A stretch of 64,000 nucleotides of DNA from Polynucleobacter sp. MWH-Braz-FAM2G (GTDB lineage Bacteria; Pseudomonadota; Gammaproteobacteria; Burkholderiales; Burkholderiaceae): assembly GCF_018687635.1 (NCBI RefSeq), contig NZ_CP061300.1:806001-870000 (forward strand), in the 5' to 3' direction. The translations under genes were made by a program, and so were the position numbers. Each line of letters begins with the position of its first letter. The first letter of the stretch is position 1. The notes under the pieces were generated by a model that saw nothing but the letters and a program-made list of their open reading frames with translations, ran no database searches and had not been told where the DNA came from. This document shows, piece by piece, positions 24,966 to 33,556 of the stretch.

Positions 24966-26696
24966 ATGTCTTTAAGTCGTCGCGATTTTTTGCAAGCCCT
25001 CGCTATAGCCTCAGCTGGTGGCATGAGTTTGCAATCGAATTTTGTTAATGCACAAACTACCGCGCAAAAGTTTTATGACTTACCAAAATTCGGGAACGTC
25101 CATTTTCTGCACTTTACCGATTGTCACGCACAGTTGTTGCCAATCTATTTTCGTGAGCCCAATGTCAATCTTGGTATTGGTAGTCAAGAAGGCAAGACAC
25201 CTCACTTGGTTGGAGAATATTTTTTAAAAGCAAATGGGATAGCTCCAGGTACCCGTGATGCTCATGCTTTTACCTACTTGGATTATGTTGCTGCGGCTCA
25301 AAATTACGGCAAGATGGGTGGCTTTGCGCATATGGCCACGTTGATTAAGCAAGTGAAAGCCAATCGTCCGGGGGCATTGTTACTTGATGGTGGCGATACA
25401 TGGCAGGGCTCGGGAACTGCTCTTTGGACCAATGGTCAAGATATGGTCGATGCAGCATTGGCATTGGGAGTAGATGTCATGACGCCCCATTGGGAAATGA
25501 CTCTTGGCGAAAAGCGGGTTATGGAAATCGTCAATGGGGATTTCAAGGGAAAAGTTTCATTTATTGCACAAAACATTAAGACATCTGATTTTGGCGATAT
25601 CGTTTTTAACCCTTATGTCATGAAAGTCCAGAATGGTATTCAAGTTGCCATTATTGGACAGGCCTTCCCTTATACACCGATTGCAAATCCCCGTTATTTC
25701 ACCCCCGACTGGACTTTTGGTATTCAGGAAGAGAATATGCAAAAGACTATCGATGAGGTGAGATCCAAAGGAGCTAAGGTAGTGGTGCTTCTATCTCACA
25801 ATGGTATGGATGTGGATTTAAAGATGGCTTCTCGAGTGCGCGGTTTAGATGCGATTTTAGGTGGCCACACTCATGATGGTGTACCCATTCCAGTCAAAGT
25901 AAAAAATGCTGGTGGAATAACTTTAGTTACTAATGCTGGTTCGAATAGTAAATTCTTGGGCGTACTCGATTTCGATGTGAAAGGCGGTAAGCCAGTAGAT
26001 TTTCGTTACAAACTGCTGCCAATCTTCTCAAATATGATTCCTGCAGACCCAACTATGAGTAAGCTCATTACAAAAGTCAGGGCTCCATATGAGGCAAAGT
26101 TGAATGAGAAGCTAGCCACTACTGAAGGTCTTTTATATCGTCGCGGTAATTTCAATGGAAGCTTTGATCAACTGATTCTGGATGGATTAATGACCCAGAA
26201 GAACGCTGAAATTGCATTCTCACCTGGTTTCCGCTGGGGAACTAGTCTATTGCCTGGTCAGGCAATCACTCGTGAGAATTTGTTGGATCAAACTGCGATT
26301 ACTTATCCATACACTACCGTTACCAATATGAGTGGTGAAACCATTAAAACCATTCTTGAGGATGTAGCGGATAACTTGTTTAACCCTGATCCGTATTATC
26401 AGCAGGGCGGAGACATGGTGCGGGTTGGAGGTATGCAATACACCATCGATCCTGCACAGACTGCAGGCAAAAGAATCACAGATATGCGTTTAAATGGCAA
26501 ACCCATTGAGGCCGGCAAGACTTATAAAGTCGCTGGCTGGGCTCCAGTTAGCGAAGAGGCAAAAAATGCTGGGGGTGAAGCAATTTGGGATGTGATGGAG
26601 CGCCACTTACAAGATGTAAAGGTAGTTAAAGCGGTTAAGCTAAACGAACCAATCATTAAGGGGGTTGCTAACAATCCTGGAATGGCCCCCATTTAA
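24966..26696 (+). CDS. soxB: Thiosulfohydrolase SoxB
   Basis: 576 residues. A Tat signal (SRRDFLQALAIASAGG) is followed by a dimanganese 5'-nucleotidase-type hydrolase. Visible metal-site motifs are HFTDCHAQLLP, LLLDGGDTWQGSG, LLSHNGMDVD and LGGHTHDG. It removes sulfate from SoxY-bound thiosulfate. An AAGGGGAAAT ribosome-binding region precedes the ATG. Confidence 0.97.
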   Translation: MSLSRRDFLQALAIASAGGMSLQSNFVNAQTTAQKFYDLPKFGNVHFLHFTDCHAQLLPIYFREPNVNLGIGSQEGKTPHLVGEYFLKANGIAPGTRDAHAFTYLDYVAAAQNYGKMGGFAHMATLIKQVKANRPGALLLDGGDTWQGSGTALWTNGQDMVDAALALGVDVMTPHWEMTLGEKRVMEIVNGDFKGKVSFIAQNIKTSDFGDIVFNPYVMKVQNGIQVAIIGQAFPYTPIANPRYFTPDWTFGIQEENMQKTIDEVRSKGAKVVVLLSHNGMDVDLKMASRVRGLDAILGGHTHDGVPIPVKVKNAGGITLVTNAGSNSKFLGVLDFDVKGGKPVDFRYKLLPIFSNMIPADPTMSKLITKVRAPYEAKLNEKLATTEGLLYRRGNFNGSFDQLILDGLMTQKNAEIAFSPGFRWGTSLLPGQAITRENLLDQTAITYPYTTVTNMSGETIKTILEDVADNLFNPDPYYQQGGDMVRVGGMQYTIDPAQTAGKRITDMRLNGKPIEAGKTYKVAGWAPVSEEAKNAGGEAIWDVMERHLQDVKVVKAVKLNEPIIKGVANNPGMAPI

Positions 26697-26717
26697 TTGA
26701 TTTCAGAGGATATCTAA

Positions 26718-27155
26718 ATGAAAAAGCTGCTTTCTATCATTATCGGCATGGCACTTGCCTTAGGATTTTGTTCAATTACTGTAGCCCAATCTACGGGCTC
26801 TACAAAAGTGGTTTATCACATTGATGATGCGCAGGCGCAAGGTTTGAAAGGTTTGCGTAATATCCGTAATCACTTGGATATCTCGCCACAAACTACCATC
26901 ATTGTTGTCACTCATGCAAACGGTGTGGATTTATTGATGGAAGGCGCTAAGGACCAGAAAAGTAATACCGATTACGCGCCATTAGTCGGCGCTTTAAAGT
27001 CTCGGGGCGTGAAATTTGAGGTCTGCGAGATTACTTTAAAAAATCGCAACCTTAAGAAAGACCAGTTCACGCTGGACGCAGACTTTACCCCCTCGGGTGT
27101 AGTGCGTGTTGCCGACTTGCAATACAAAGATGGGTTTGCCTACATTAAGCCTTGA
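26718..27155 (+). CDS. Exported DsrE/DsrF-like family protein
   Basis: 145 residues. A signal peptide (MKKLLSIIIGMALALGFCSITVAQ) precedes a DsrE-like fold: KVVYHIDDAQAQGLKGLRNIRNHL, TIIVVTHANGVDLLMEG and LKSRGVKFEVCEITLKNRNL. The Cys in EVCEITL is at the place where DsrE-family proteins may carry sulfur. Unlike the cytoplasmic DsrEFH proteins it is exported, so it would act with the periplasmic Sox proteins. It sits 21 bases behind soxB. Confidence 0.85.
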   Translation: MKKLLSIIIGMALALGFCSITVAQSTGSTKVVYHIDDAQAQGLKGLRNIRNHLDISPQTTIIVVTHANGVDLLMEGAKDQKSNTDYAPLVGALKSRGVKFEVCEITLKNRNLKKDQFTLDADFTPSGVVRVADLQYKDGFAYIKP

Positions 27156-27165
27156 GTAAATCAAA

Positions 27166-28140
27166 ATGAAAGGCAATCAAAACTGGATTTATTTTGTGAA
27201 GTGTTTGACGGGGATCCTTGTGGGATCCCTTTTTTCATTTAGCGTGATCTTTGCTCAAAGCAAATCTTTAGATACGTTGACTCTTAAGCCTGTTCAGGTG
27301 GCGCCCCATACTTATTTTGTGCAAGGCCTTCCTGAAATGGGCAGTAGTGCTAATCAAAACTTTATCTCTAACGCTGGTTTTGTTGTAACCCCGAGTGGAG
27401 TTGTGGTGGTTGATGCCTTAGGCTCTCCTATTCTTGCGCAAAAGTTAATCGCTGAAATAAAGAAGATCACTCCTCAAAAAATAGTGGCCGTCATTGTGAG
27501 TCACTATCACGCAGATCATATTTATGGATTGCAAGAATTTAAAAAAGTTGGCGCAAAGATTTATGCCCAAGGCGAAGGAAGAAATTATCTTTCTTCAGAA
27601 ACAGCGAAACAACGTCTTATTGCATCTAAGATTGATTTCGCTCCTTGGGTGAATGAGAATACAAAACTGATTTCTGCCGATATCTGGATTGATCAAAAAA
27701 TGAAGTTAACGATTGACGGAGTGGATTTTGATATCAGCAGGGTGGGGCCTGCACATGCTCCTGAGGACTTAATGGTTTATGTACCATCAGAAAAAGTGCT
27801 CTTTGCCGGAGATCTCGTGTTTAGAGGCCGCATTCCATTTGTGGGTAACGCTGATAGCAAAGGATGGCTGGTGGCTTTAGATGAGATTGAAAAGTTAAAT
27901 CCCACTATTGTGATTCCGGGTCACGGTAATTATTCAGTGAAGCCGGCAGAAGATATTGCTTTTACCAGGGAATACCTAAAGTATTTAAGGCAGTCGATGA
28001 CCAAAGCCGCCATTAATCTTGATCCATTCGAGGATGCTTATAAACAGGCAGATTGGTCAGAATACGAGGGAATGCCTTTGTTTAGAGCTGCCAACCGTAT
28101 GAATGCCTACAACGTTTACCTGTCTATTCAGGCTGAATAG
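27166..28140 (+). CDS. Exported metallo-beta-lactamase-fold hydrolase (SoxH-like)
   Basis: 324 residues. An N-terminal hydrophobic segment (CLTGILVGSLFSFSVIFAQ) serves as signal. The metal site is SHYHADH (H113, H115, D117, H118), with LFAGDLVFRGRIP and PGHGNYS completing it. The protein belongs to the quinoprotein-relay/SoxH-type group often found in sox and methylotrophy clusters. Its substrate is unknown; hydrolysis of glutathione or sulfur thioesters is only a guess. The gap to the DsrE-like gene is 10 bases. Confidence 0.85.
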   Translation: MKGNQNWIYFVKCLTGILVGSLFSFSVIFAQSKSLDTLTLKPVQVAPHTYFVQGLPEMGSSANQNFISNAGFVVTPSGVVVVDALGSPILAQKLIAEIKKITPQKIVAVIVSHYHADHIYGLQEFKKVGAKIYAQGEGRNYLSSETAKQRLIASKIDFAPWVNENTKLISADIWIDQKMKLTIDGVDFDISRVGPAHAPEDLMVYVPSEKVLFAGDLVFRGRIPFVGNADSKGWLVALDEIEKLNPTIVIPGHGNYSVKPAEDIAFTREYLKYLRQSMTKAAINLDPFEDAYKQADWSEYEGMPLFRAANRMNAYNVYLSIQAE

Positions 28141-28198
28141 GGCATATAAAGCCGATGGGCCTTAAAATAGAGGATTAATGCTAAATCCTTGATTTGTA

Positions 28199-28516
28199 AT
28201 GAAAATGACTTTTCTTCGTTGTATTGCTGCATTCTCATTTAGCGCGCTGGTCGTTACGTCTGCGTATGCCAATCCGGATTTGGCTAATGGCAAGACAATT
28301 GATAAGCAAAAGTGCTATGCCTGCCATGCCAAGAAAAGTGGCTTTGGCAATGGCGACATGATTTATACCCGCACTGACGGCAAAGTTAAATCAATGGCTG
28401 ATTTGAAAAAAATGGTCAGCCTATGCAATACCGAGTTACGTCTAGATTTATTCCCCGAGGATGAAGCAGACGTTATCGCTTTTTTAAACCAACAGTTTTA
28501 TAAATTTAAACCTTAA
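28199..28516 (+). CDS. Small periplasmic c-type cytochrome
   Basis: 105 residues with a signal peptide (cleavage near AYANP). A single heme site C39-YAC42-H43 is followed by KKSGFGNGDMIYTRTDGKVKSMADLKKMVSLCNTELRLDLFPEDE, with no obvious Met in the standard position. It could accept electrons from SoxXA or SoxCD. The extra Cys in SLCNTEL is conserved-looking but its role is unknown. It lies 58 bases after the hydrolase gene. Confidence 0.85.
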   Translation: MKMTFLRCIAAFSFSALVVTSAYANPDLANGKTIDKQKCYACHAKKSGFGNGDMIYTRTDGKVKSMADLKKMVSLCNTELRLDLFPEDEADVIAFLNQQFYKFKP

Positions 28517-28535
28517 TTTTTAAGATATTTTTACC

Positions 28536-29657
28536 ATGGATGTTGTCGATATTAGCTCCATAAGTAAGTCAGTTCTCTGGGCAACATTTGCCATTACTTT
28601 TTTGCTTGGGGCGGTTATGCAAAAGACGGGTTTCTGCAGCATGGGTGCAGTCTCCGATGTTTTCATCATGTCAAGTTGGGATCGTTTAAGACAATGGTTC
28701 TTGGCGATTGGTGTGGCAATCATTGGTTTTGCCTTGATGTCTTATATTGGTTTGATTGACCCGCTGAAAAGTTTTTATACCTCCAGTAAATTTCTATGGC
28801 TTTCTACAATAGTAGGAAGTGTGCTGTTTGGCTTTGGTATGGTTTTGGCTTCAGGCTGTGGCAGCAAAACATTAATACGAATCGGCGGCGGGAATTTAAA
28901 GTCCATCATCGTGTTTATGGTTTTAGGTTTAACCGCTTATATGACGATGCGTGGTTTCTTGGGTGTCATTCGAATTAATACGCTCGATACTTTTTTTATA
29001 GCGTTGAATACCCCACAAGATTTGCCCAGTCTTTTGAGTGCACCTCTCGGCATTGCTCGTCCCACACTTCATTTAATTTTGGGGCTCATTATTGGCTTTG
29101 CATTTATTACTTTTGCTTTAGCTAACAAGGCATTTTGGACGGCCGAGAATTTACTCGCTGGCATTGCTGTTGGATTGGCAATCTGTGCTGTATGGTGGGT
29201 ATCTGGTAATTTGGGTTATGTCGCTGAAGACCCCAATACACTGGAAGAGGTATTTTTAGTTACGAACTCGGGGCGTATGGAAAGTCTATCCTTTGTGGCG
29301 CCTTATGCATACTCACTGGACTGGCTAATGATGTATAGCGACACCTCTAAAGTATTAACGGTGGGTATCGTCGCTGTTTTGGGGATGATTCTGGGTTCTG
29401 GTGCCGTTTCTGTTGTCACCAAATCCTTCCGTTGGGAATCCTTTCGCAATTCTGAGGACACTGCCAATCATTTGGTGGGCGCTGCTTTGATGGGCTTTGG
29501 TGGTGTTACTGCTTTGGGTTGTACCGTGGGGCAGGGCTTAAGCGGCATCTCTACATTGGCGATAGGTTCGCTTATAGCTTTACCTGGATTTATATTTGGT
29601 GCGTATTTAGGTTTGCGCTACTTGCAGTTGCGTCTTGCGCCTAACCCTTGCAGTTAA
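28536..29657 (+). CDS. YeeE/YedE family sulfur transporter, full length
   Basis: 373 residues with about nine to ten membrane helices and both half-signatures in one chain: VLASGCGSKTLIRIGGGN in the first lobe and TALGCTVGQGLSGISTLAIG in the second. This is the architecture of the thiosulfate importer YeeE/TsuA and of SoxT proteins in sox clusters. It is 19 bases behind the cytochrome gene and 23 bases before another, split YeeE/YedE pair. Confidence 0.88.
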   Translation: MDVVDISSISKSVLWATFAITFLLGAVMQKTGFCSMGAVSDVFIMSSWDRLRQWFLAIGVAIIGFALMSYIGLIDPLKSFYTSSKFLWLSTIVGSVLFGFGMVLASGCGSKTLIRIGGGNLKSIIVFMVLGLTAYMTMRGFLGVIRINTLDTFFIALNTPQDLPSLLSAPLGIARPTLHLILGLIIGFAFITFALANKAFWTAENLLAGIAVGLAICAVWWVSGNLGYVAEDPNTLEEVFLVTNSGRMESLSFVAPYAYSLDWLMMYSDTSKVLTVGIVAVLGMILGSGAVSVVTKSFRWESFRNSEDTANHLVGAALMGFGGVTALGCTVGQGLSGISTLAIGSLIALPGFIFGAYLGLRYLQLRLAPNPCS

Positions 29658-29680
29658 TTTTCAAATTACGGAAATAGATA

Positions 29681-30118
29681 ATGCAAATTGATTGGATATC
29701 TTTTACGCCAGTTCCATCCTTGCTAGGAGGAATGATTCTGGGTGTTGCAGCAGCACTTTACGTTTTGTTGCATGGTCGCATCCTTGGCATCAGCGGTATT
29801 GTTTCTGGCTTACTGCATCCAAAACGGAGTGATTCTGCTTGGCGAGTGAGTTTGGTATTGGGTCTGCTTACCTCACCATTTCTGGCTGCTTTATTCTTTG
29901 GAATGTTCCCCATTGTTGAAATTGAGGCAGATTGGATTGCCATTGTAATTGCTGGCCTTCTAGTGGGCTTTGGTGCTCAATATGGCTCTGGTTGTACAAG
30001 TGGGCATGGTATTTGCGGGCTCTCTCGTTTATCGCCCAGATCCCTTGTTGCCACAATCTCTTTTATGACTGCAGGATTCATCACGGTCTATGTTTTGCGT
30101 CATTGGATCGGAATCTAA
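29681..30118 (+). CDS. YeeE/YedE family protein, first half (second split pair)
   Basis: 145 residues, about four helices. It has the half-signature VGFGAQYGSGCTSGHGICGLSRLSPRS, which is the form seen in PmpA-type halves, and the N-terminal GMILGVAAALYVLLHGRILGISGI. It would pair with the product of the next gene, which begins 1 base after its stop. Confidence 0.9.
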   Translation: MQIDWISFTPVPSLLGGMILGVAAALYVLLHGRILGISGIVSGLLHPKRSDSAWRVSLVLGLLTSPFLAALFFGMFPIVEIEADWIAIVIAGLLVGFGAQYGSGCTSGHGICGLSRLSPRSLVATISFMTAGFITVYVLRHWIGI

Positions 30119-30119
30119 G

Positions 30120-30566
30120 ATGAAAAAGCATTTTGGTCTTTTGAGTCAGTACGCCATTGGTGTGTTGTTTGGATGGGGTTTGATCATCTCAGGGATGAGC
30201 AATCCACAGAAAATATTAGGATTTCTAGATTTGACAGGTCTTTGGGATCCTTCATTAATATTTGTGATGTTGGGGGCGGTAATCGTTGGTCTGGGCGGTT
30301 TTTATGTTGTTAGCAAAAGATCAGAAGCCTTTTTTGGCGGTGCTTTGCACATTCCGAAACGTCGAGATATTACGAAGCCACTCATTGTAGGTAGCTTGAT
30401 ATTTGGGGCGGGGTGGGGAATTGCTGGTTTTTGTCCTGGCCCAGCCTTAGTGGCTCTGGGTGCTGGACATCTGAAGGCATTGGTATTTGTGCTTGCGATG
30501 CTTGTTGGCATGGAAGTCTGTGAGCGTTTCTTCTCTGCGCACAAAAAGAAGCCTGTTCAAAGCTAA
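30120..30566 (+). CDS. YeeE/YedE family protein, second half (second split pair)
   Basis: 148 residues from the ATG at 30120, 1 base after the preceding stop; an in-frame ATG at 30090 inside the previous gene is less likely. The half-signature is AGWGIAGFCPGPALVALGAG and the N-terminus VLFGWGLIISGMSNPQKILGFLD is typical of DUF6691-like PmpB halves. About four helices. Together with its partner it makes the third YeeE-type transporter unit of this region. Confidence 0.9.
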   Translation: MKKHFGLLSQYAIGVLFGWGLIISGMSNPQKILGFLDLTGLWDPSLIFVMLGAVIVGLGGFYVVSKRSEAFFGGALHIPKRRDITKPLIVGSLIFGAGWGIAGFCPGPALVALGAGHLKALVFVLAMLVGMEVCERFFSAHKKKPVQS

Positions 30567-30581
30567 ATCAGGCTGATTTAG
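30563..30581. promoter_or_regulatory. Perfect 9-bp inverted repeat
   Basis: CTAAATCAG and CTGATTTAG flank a single G. The left arm contains the stop codon of the preceding gene and the repeat lies 39 bases before the DUF442 gene. It could be an operator or, as RNA, part of a terminator; the 1-base centre favours a protein-binding site. Confidence 0.4.
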
Positions 30582-30619
30582 AATCATCCTGTTCTGTATT
30601 TATTCATGTAGAGGGTCTT

Positions 30620-30964
30620 ATGAGTCTTCCTATTTCTTGCCATAGCGCTCAGTTTGGCACCTTGGGTCAAATTGATCCCAGTCATTTAGCTGAAATTGCT
30701 AAACAGGGCTATAAGAGCGTGATTAACAACCGTCCTGATGGTGAGGGTGGTCCAGATCAACCTACAAATGCCTCTATTCAGGCTGAAGCAGAAAAACTAG
30801 GCTTGAACTATGTTTACTTGCCAGTTGTTCCTGGAGCATTTACACCAGCACAAGTTCAAGAAATGGCTCGTCTATTAAAAACACTGCCAGGCCCTGTTTT
30901 GGCGTTTTGCCGCTCGGGTGCTCGCTCAACCAATTTATATCAGCTTGCATTACAGCTTGGTTAA
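30620..30964 (+). CDS. DUF442 / TIGR01244-family sulfur-transferase-like protein (Blh-like)
   Basis: 114 residues with a tyrosine-phosphatase-like fold: YKSVINNRPDGEGGPDQP and the catalytic-type loop VLAFCRSGARSTNLY, with C97 as likely nucleophile. In BigR-regulated operons the same domain is fused to a sulfur dioxygenase (Blh). Here it is free-standing, in a sulfur region, and without a visible dioxygenase partner. Transfer of sulfane sulfur or phosphatase activity are both possible. Confidence 0.85.
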   Translation: MSLPISCHSAQFGTLGQIDPSHLAEIAKQGYKSVINNRPDGEGGPDQPTNASIQAEAEKLGLNYVYLPVVPGAFTPAQVQEMARLLKTLPGPVLAFCRSGARSTNLYQLALQLG

Positions 30965-30982
30965 TAGAGTAACGACTTCAAT

Positions 30983-31402
30983 ATGCGTATCGCAATCCCC
31001 GAGGAAAGAAAACTTGTTCATGAAATGATCATGCCGATTCGTTGGGGTGATATGGATGCTTATGGACATGTGAACAACACTGTTTACTTTCGTTACATGG
31101 AGCAAGCACGCTGTGAGTGGATCACTGCGATGGGTTATGAAGTCGCTCCTGGTCGTGAGTCAATGTTGATGTTAAATGGATTCTGTAATTTTTATCAGCA
31201 ACTTTCTTTCCCGGGCGAATTAATCTTAAAGACCTCAATTGGCGCTATTGGGAGAACGAGTTTAGATCTCTATACCAGTATGGCATTAACCACGTCACCT
31301 GATGTGGAGGCGGCCATTGGTGGTGCGACGATGGTCTGGGTAGATCTCACTACGAATAAATCAGCCCCTTGGCCTGAGCATATTTTGCAAAAGTTGCGAT
31401 AG
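30983..31402 (+). CDS. Acyl-CoA thioesterase (4HBT hot-dog family)
   Basis: 139 residues. The 4-hydroxybenzoyl-CoA-thioesterase pattern MPIRWGDMDAYGHVNNTVYFRYMEQARCEW contains the catalytic Asp. The expected hot-dog helix and strands follow. It would hydrolyse an acyl-CoA in the cytoplasm; the chain length cannot be read. It starts 18 bases after the DUF442 gene and ends 6 bases before selU. Confidence 0.9.
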   Translation: MRIAIPEERKLVHEMIMPIRWGDMDAYGHVNNTVYFRYMEQARCEWITAMGYEVAPGRESMLMLNGFCNFYQQLSFPGELILKTSIGAIGRTSLDLYTSMALTTSPDVEAAIGGATMVWVDLTTNKSAPWPEHILQKLR

Positions 31403-31408
31403 TTCATC

Positions 31409-32488
31409 GTGCAACCCAGCAATCCACACATCTTAAGATCCGAACAATTTTTAACTGAGTTAGATCAGTTCGATATCGTTATTGATGTGAGATCTCCTGC
31501 CGAGTATGCATTGGACCACATACCAGGCGCCGTAAATTATCCAGTTCTAAATAATGAAGAGCGTGCCAAAATCGGAACTCTCTACAAACAAGAATCTCCG
31601 TTTGTTGCCAAAAAACTAGGCGCGGCTTTGGTATCAAAGAATATTGCCGCTCATATTGAAAACCATTTGTTAGAATTACCACGCGAGTGGCGACCCTTAA
31701 TTTATTGTTGGCGCGGCGGCGAGAGAAGTGGTGCGTTTACACATATCCTAAATCGCATTGGCTGGAAAGCTAAACAACTTGAAGGCGGTTATCAAGGATT
31801 TCGCCGTACAGTAATTGATAGCTTGAATCAGTATGCCAATCAATTTTCTTTCCAAGTAATTTGTGGCATGACTGGTAGTGGGAAGACAAGAGTCCTGCAA
31901 GAGATTGGAAGGTTAGGCGCTCAGATCCTCGATTTGGAGAGCTTGGCTATACATCGTGGCTCAGTTTTAGGTAATGAGCCGCATATTGATCAGCCATCAC
32001 AAAAGGGATTTGAAACGGCCCTGTGGAATGCGCTGAGATCGCTTGATCCCGCCAGGCCTGTATTTGTAGAGTCTGAAAGCAAGAAGGTTGGTGGATTGCA
32101 TATTCCTGATGCCTTAATGGAAAAAATTCGCAATGGAATATGTGTGGAATTGAGGTCTAGCACTCAAACGAGAGTCTCTTGGTTAATTCGTGAATACCAT
32201 CACTTCTTATCTGATACCAATAATTTCAAGCGTAAGTTAGCATTGCTGACTTCTCATTATGGAAAAGTACAGATTGCCAAATGGAATGAGGCGATTGATG
32301 CTGGTCAATTTCCACAGTTAGTCGAGGAATTGCTCGTAAAGCATTACGATCCATCCTATCAATCTTCCATTGTGCGTAATTTTCCCCAATATAAGGCGGA
32401 AAACTTTGTGCAATTAGGGGATGATAGCGATCTCGCTTTTTCTAATGCTGCTAAAGCGATTCTTAATACGAAGGCATGTCATTCATGA
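31409..32488 (+). CDS. selU: tRNA 2-selenouridine synthase
   Basis: 359 residues starting at GTG. The N-terminal rhodanese domain has IDVRSPAEYALDHIPGAVNYPVL and the loop LIYCWRGGERSG with C100. The P-loop is GMTGSGKT (residues 153-160), the hallmark of SelU (MnmH). The enzyme converts 2-thiouridine at tRNA position 34 to geranyl-thiouridine and then to selenouridine, using selenophosphate. It overlaps the next gene. A functional pathway also needs SelD, which is not in this window. Confidence 0.95.
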   Translation: MQPSNPHILRSEQFLTELDQFDIVIDVRSPAEYALDHIPGAVNYPVLNNEERAKIGTLYKQESPFVAKKLGAALVSKNIAAHIENHLLELPREWRPLIYCWRGGERSGAFTHILNRIGWKAKQLEGGYQGFRRTVIDSLNQYANQFSFQVICGMTGSGKTRVLQEIGRLGAQILDLESLAIHRGSVLGNEPHIDQPSQKGFETALWNALRSLDPARPVFVESESKKVGGLHIPDALMEKIRNGICVELRSSTQTRVSWLIREYHHFLSDTNNFKRKLALLTSHYGKVQIAKWNEAIDAGQFPQLVEELLVKHYDPSYQSSIVRNFPQYKAENFVQLGDDSDLAFSNAAKAILNTKACHS

Positions 32489-33519
32489 ATCCATATTCAG
32501 ATCATCATCGCGGACATGTGGTTGCTGGGATAGCAGGCTTTGGAACATACACGCCAACAGCCCGGGTCAGTGCTGAGGAGCTTGCTAGGCAGGCCAACAT
32601 ACCCGTTGAAAGATTGACTCAGGGAATTGGTTTTACTCATATACACAAAGCAAATGATGATGAACATCCTTTTACGATGGGTTTAGCGGCAGCAAAAGAT
32701 GCTTTGCACGATGCCGGGATGAGTGGTGATGATGTGGATCTAGTGATTTTTGTTTCCGCTGGAGATTACGACTATCGATTTTGGTGTCCCTCAAGTGCGG
32801 TAGTGCGTGAGTTGGGTTGTCGCCATGCATATTCATTTGAAGTGCGCAATGGTTGTGCTGGTGGAAATTTAGCTTGCAATATTGCCATGGGGTTGATGGA
32901 TCGTGACTCATCGGTAAAGACTGCGTTGATCATTTGCTCAGATACGCTTTCTAGGGTAATTAATCCTCAGATTCCGGAATGCCATCCTTTGCTTTATTTT
33001 GGAGATGGTGCCGCTGCTGTGGTACTAAAGAGGAATCATCCGCGCTATCAATTGCTCAGTTTTGCTGAGCATACTGATGGTGATCTTGGCGATTTGCTGA
33101 GGGTGGATGCTGGTGGAACTCGCATGCCAATTGGTAAAGACTTTCAAGACTGGACCAAAACATATTCAAAAGTGGATGTTGCGGCATTTGCAAATCTGAT
33201 AGATAAGGTTTATCTCAAAAAGTACTTGGCAGTCATTAACAAGGCACTTGAACGCTCGGGACATGCAGTCTCTGAAATTGATTTTGTCCTCATGAATCAA
33301 ATTAAAAGTTCTTTGCGTGACCATATTATGGAAGGTATTGGGATACCTCAAGATCACACCTACATCACCATGGATGAATTTGGACATATCGGTCCAGCAG
33401 ATGCCTTTTTTACAATGGCAAAGGCGCATCGCGAGGGATTGTTATCTGAAGGTAAATTAGCAATTCTGGCCTCAAGTGGCTTAGGTTTCTCATGGGCCGC
33501 TAGCATTATTCGTTGCTAG
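32485..33519 (+). CDS. 3-oxoacyl-ACP synthase III-like enzyme with altered active site
   Basis: 344 residues from the ATG at 32485; an ATG at 32476 overlaps selU further. The KAS III (FabH) fold is clear, with a nucleophile Cys in EVRNGCAGGNLAC (C124). In place of the canonical HQAN and GNTS motifs it reads MNQIKSS (N271) and FGHIGPAD (H301), so the His and Asn of the triad seem exchanged. This argues for a specialised KAS III-like condensing or acyl-transfer enzyme rather than housekeeping FabH. Its substrate is unknown. Confidence 0.85.
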   Translation: MNPYSDHHRGHVVAGIAGFGTYTPTARVSAEELARQANIPVERLTQGIGFTHIHKANDDEHPFTMGLAAAKDALHDAGMSGDDVDLVIFVSAGDYDYRFWCPSSAVVRELGCRHAYSFEVRNGCAGGNLACNIAMGLMDRDSSVKTALIICSDTLSRVINPQIPECHPLLYFGDGAAAVVLKRNHPRYQLLSFAEHTDGDLGDLLRVDAGGTRMPIGKDFQDWTKTYSKVDVAAFANLIDKVYLKKYLAVINKALERSGHAVSEIDFVLMNQIKSSLRDHIMEGIGIPQDHTYITMDEFGHIGPADAFFTMAKAHREGLLSEGKLAILASSGLGFSWAASIIRC

Positions 33520-33556
33520 AAATTAAATGAATTTGCTTTAAATAGTCCTGATAAAA

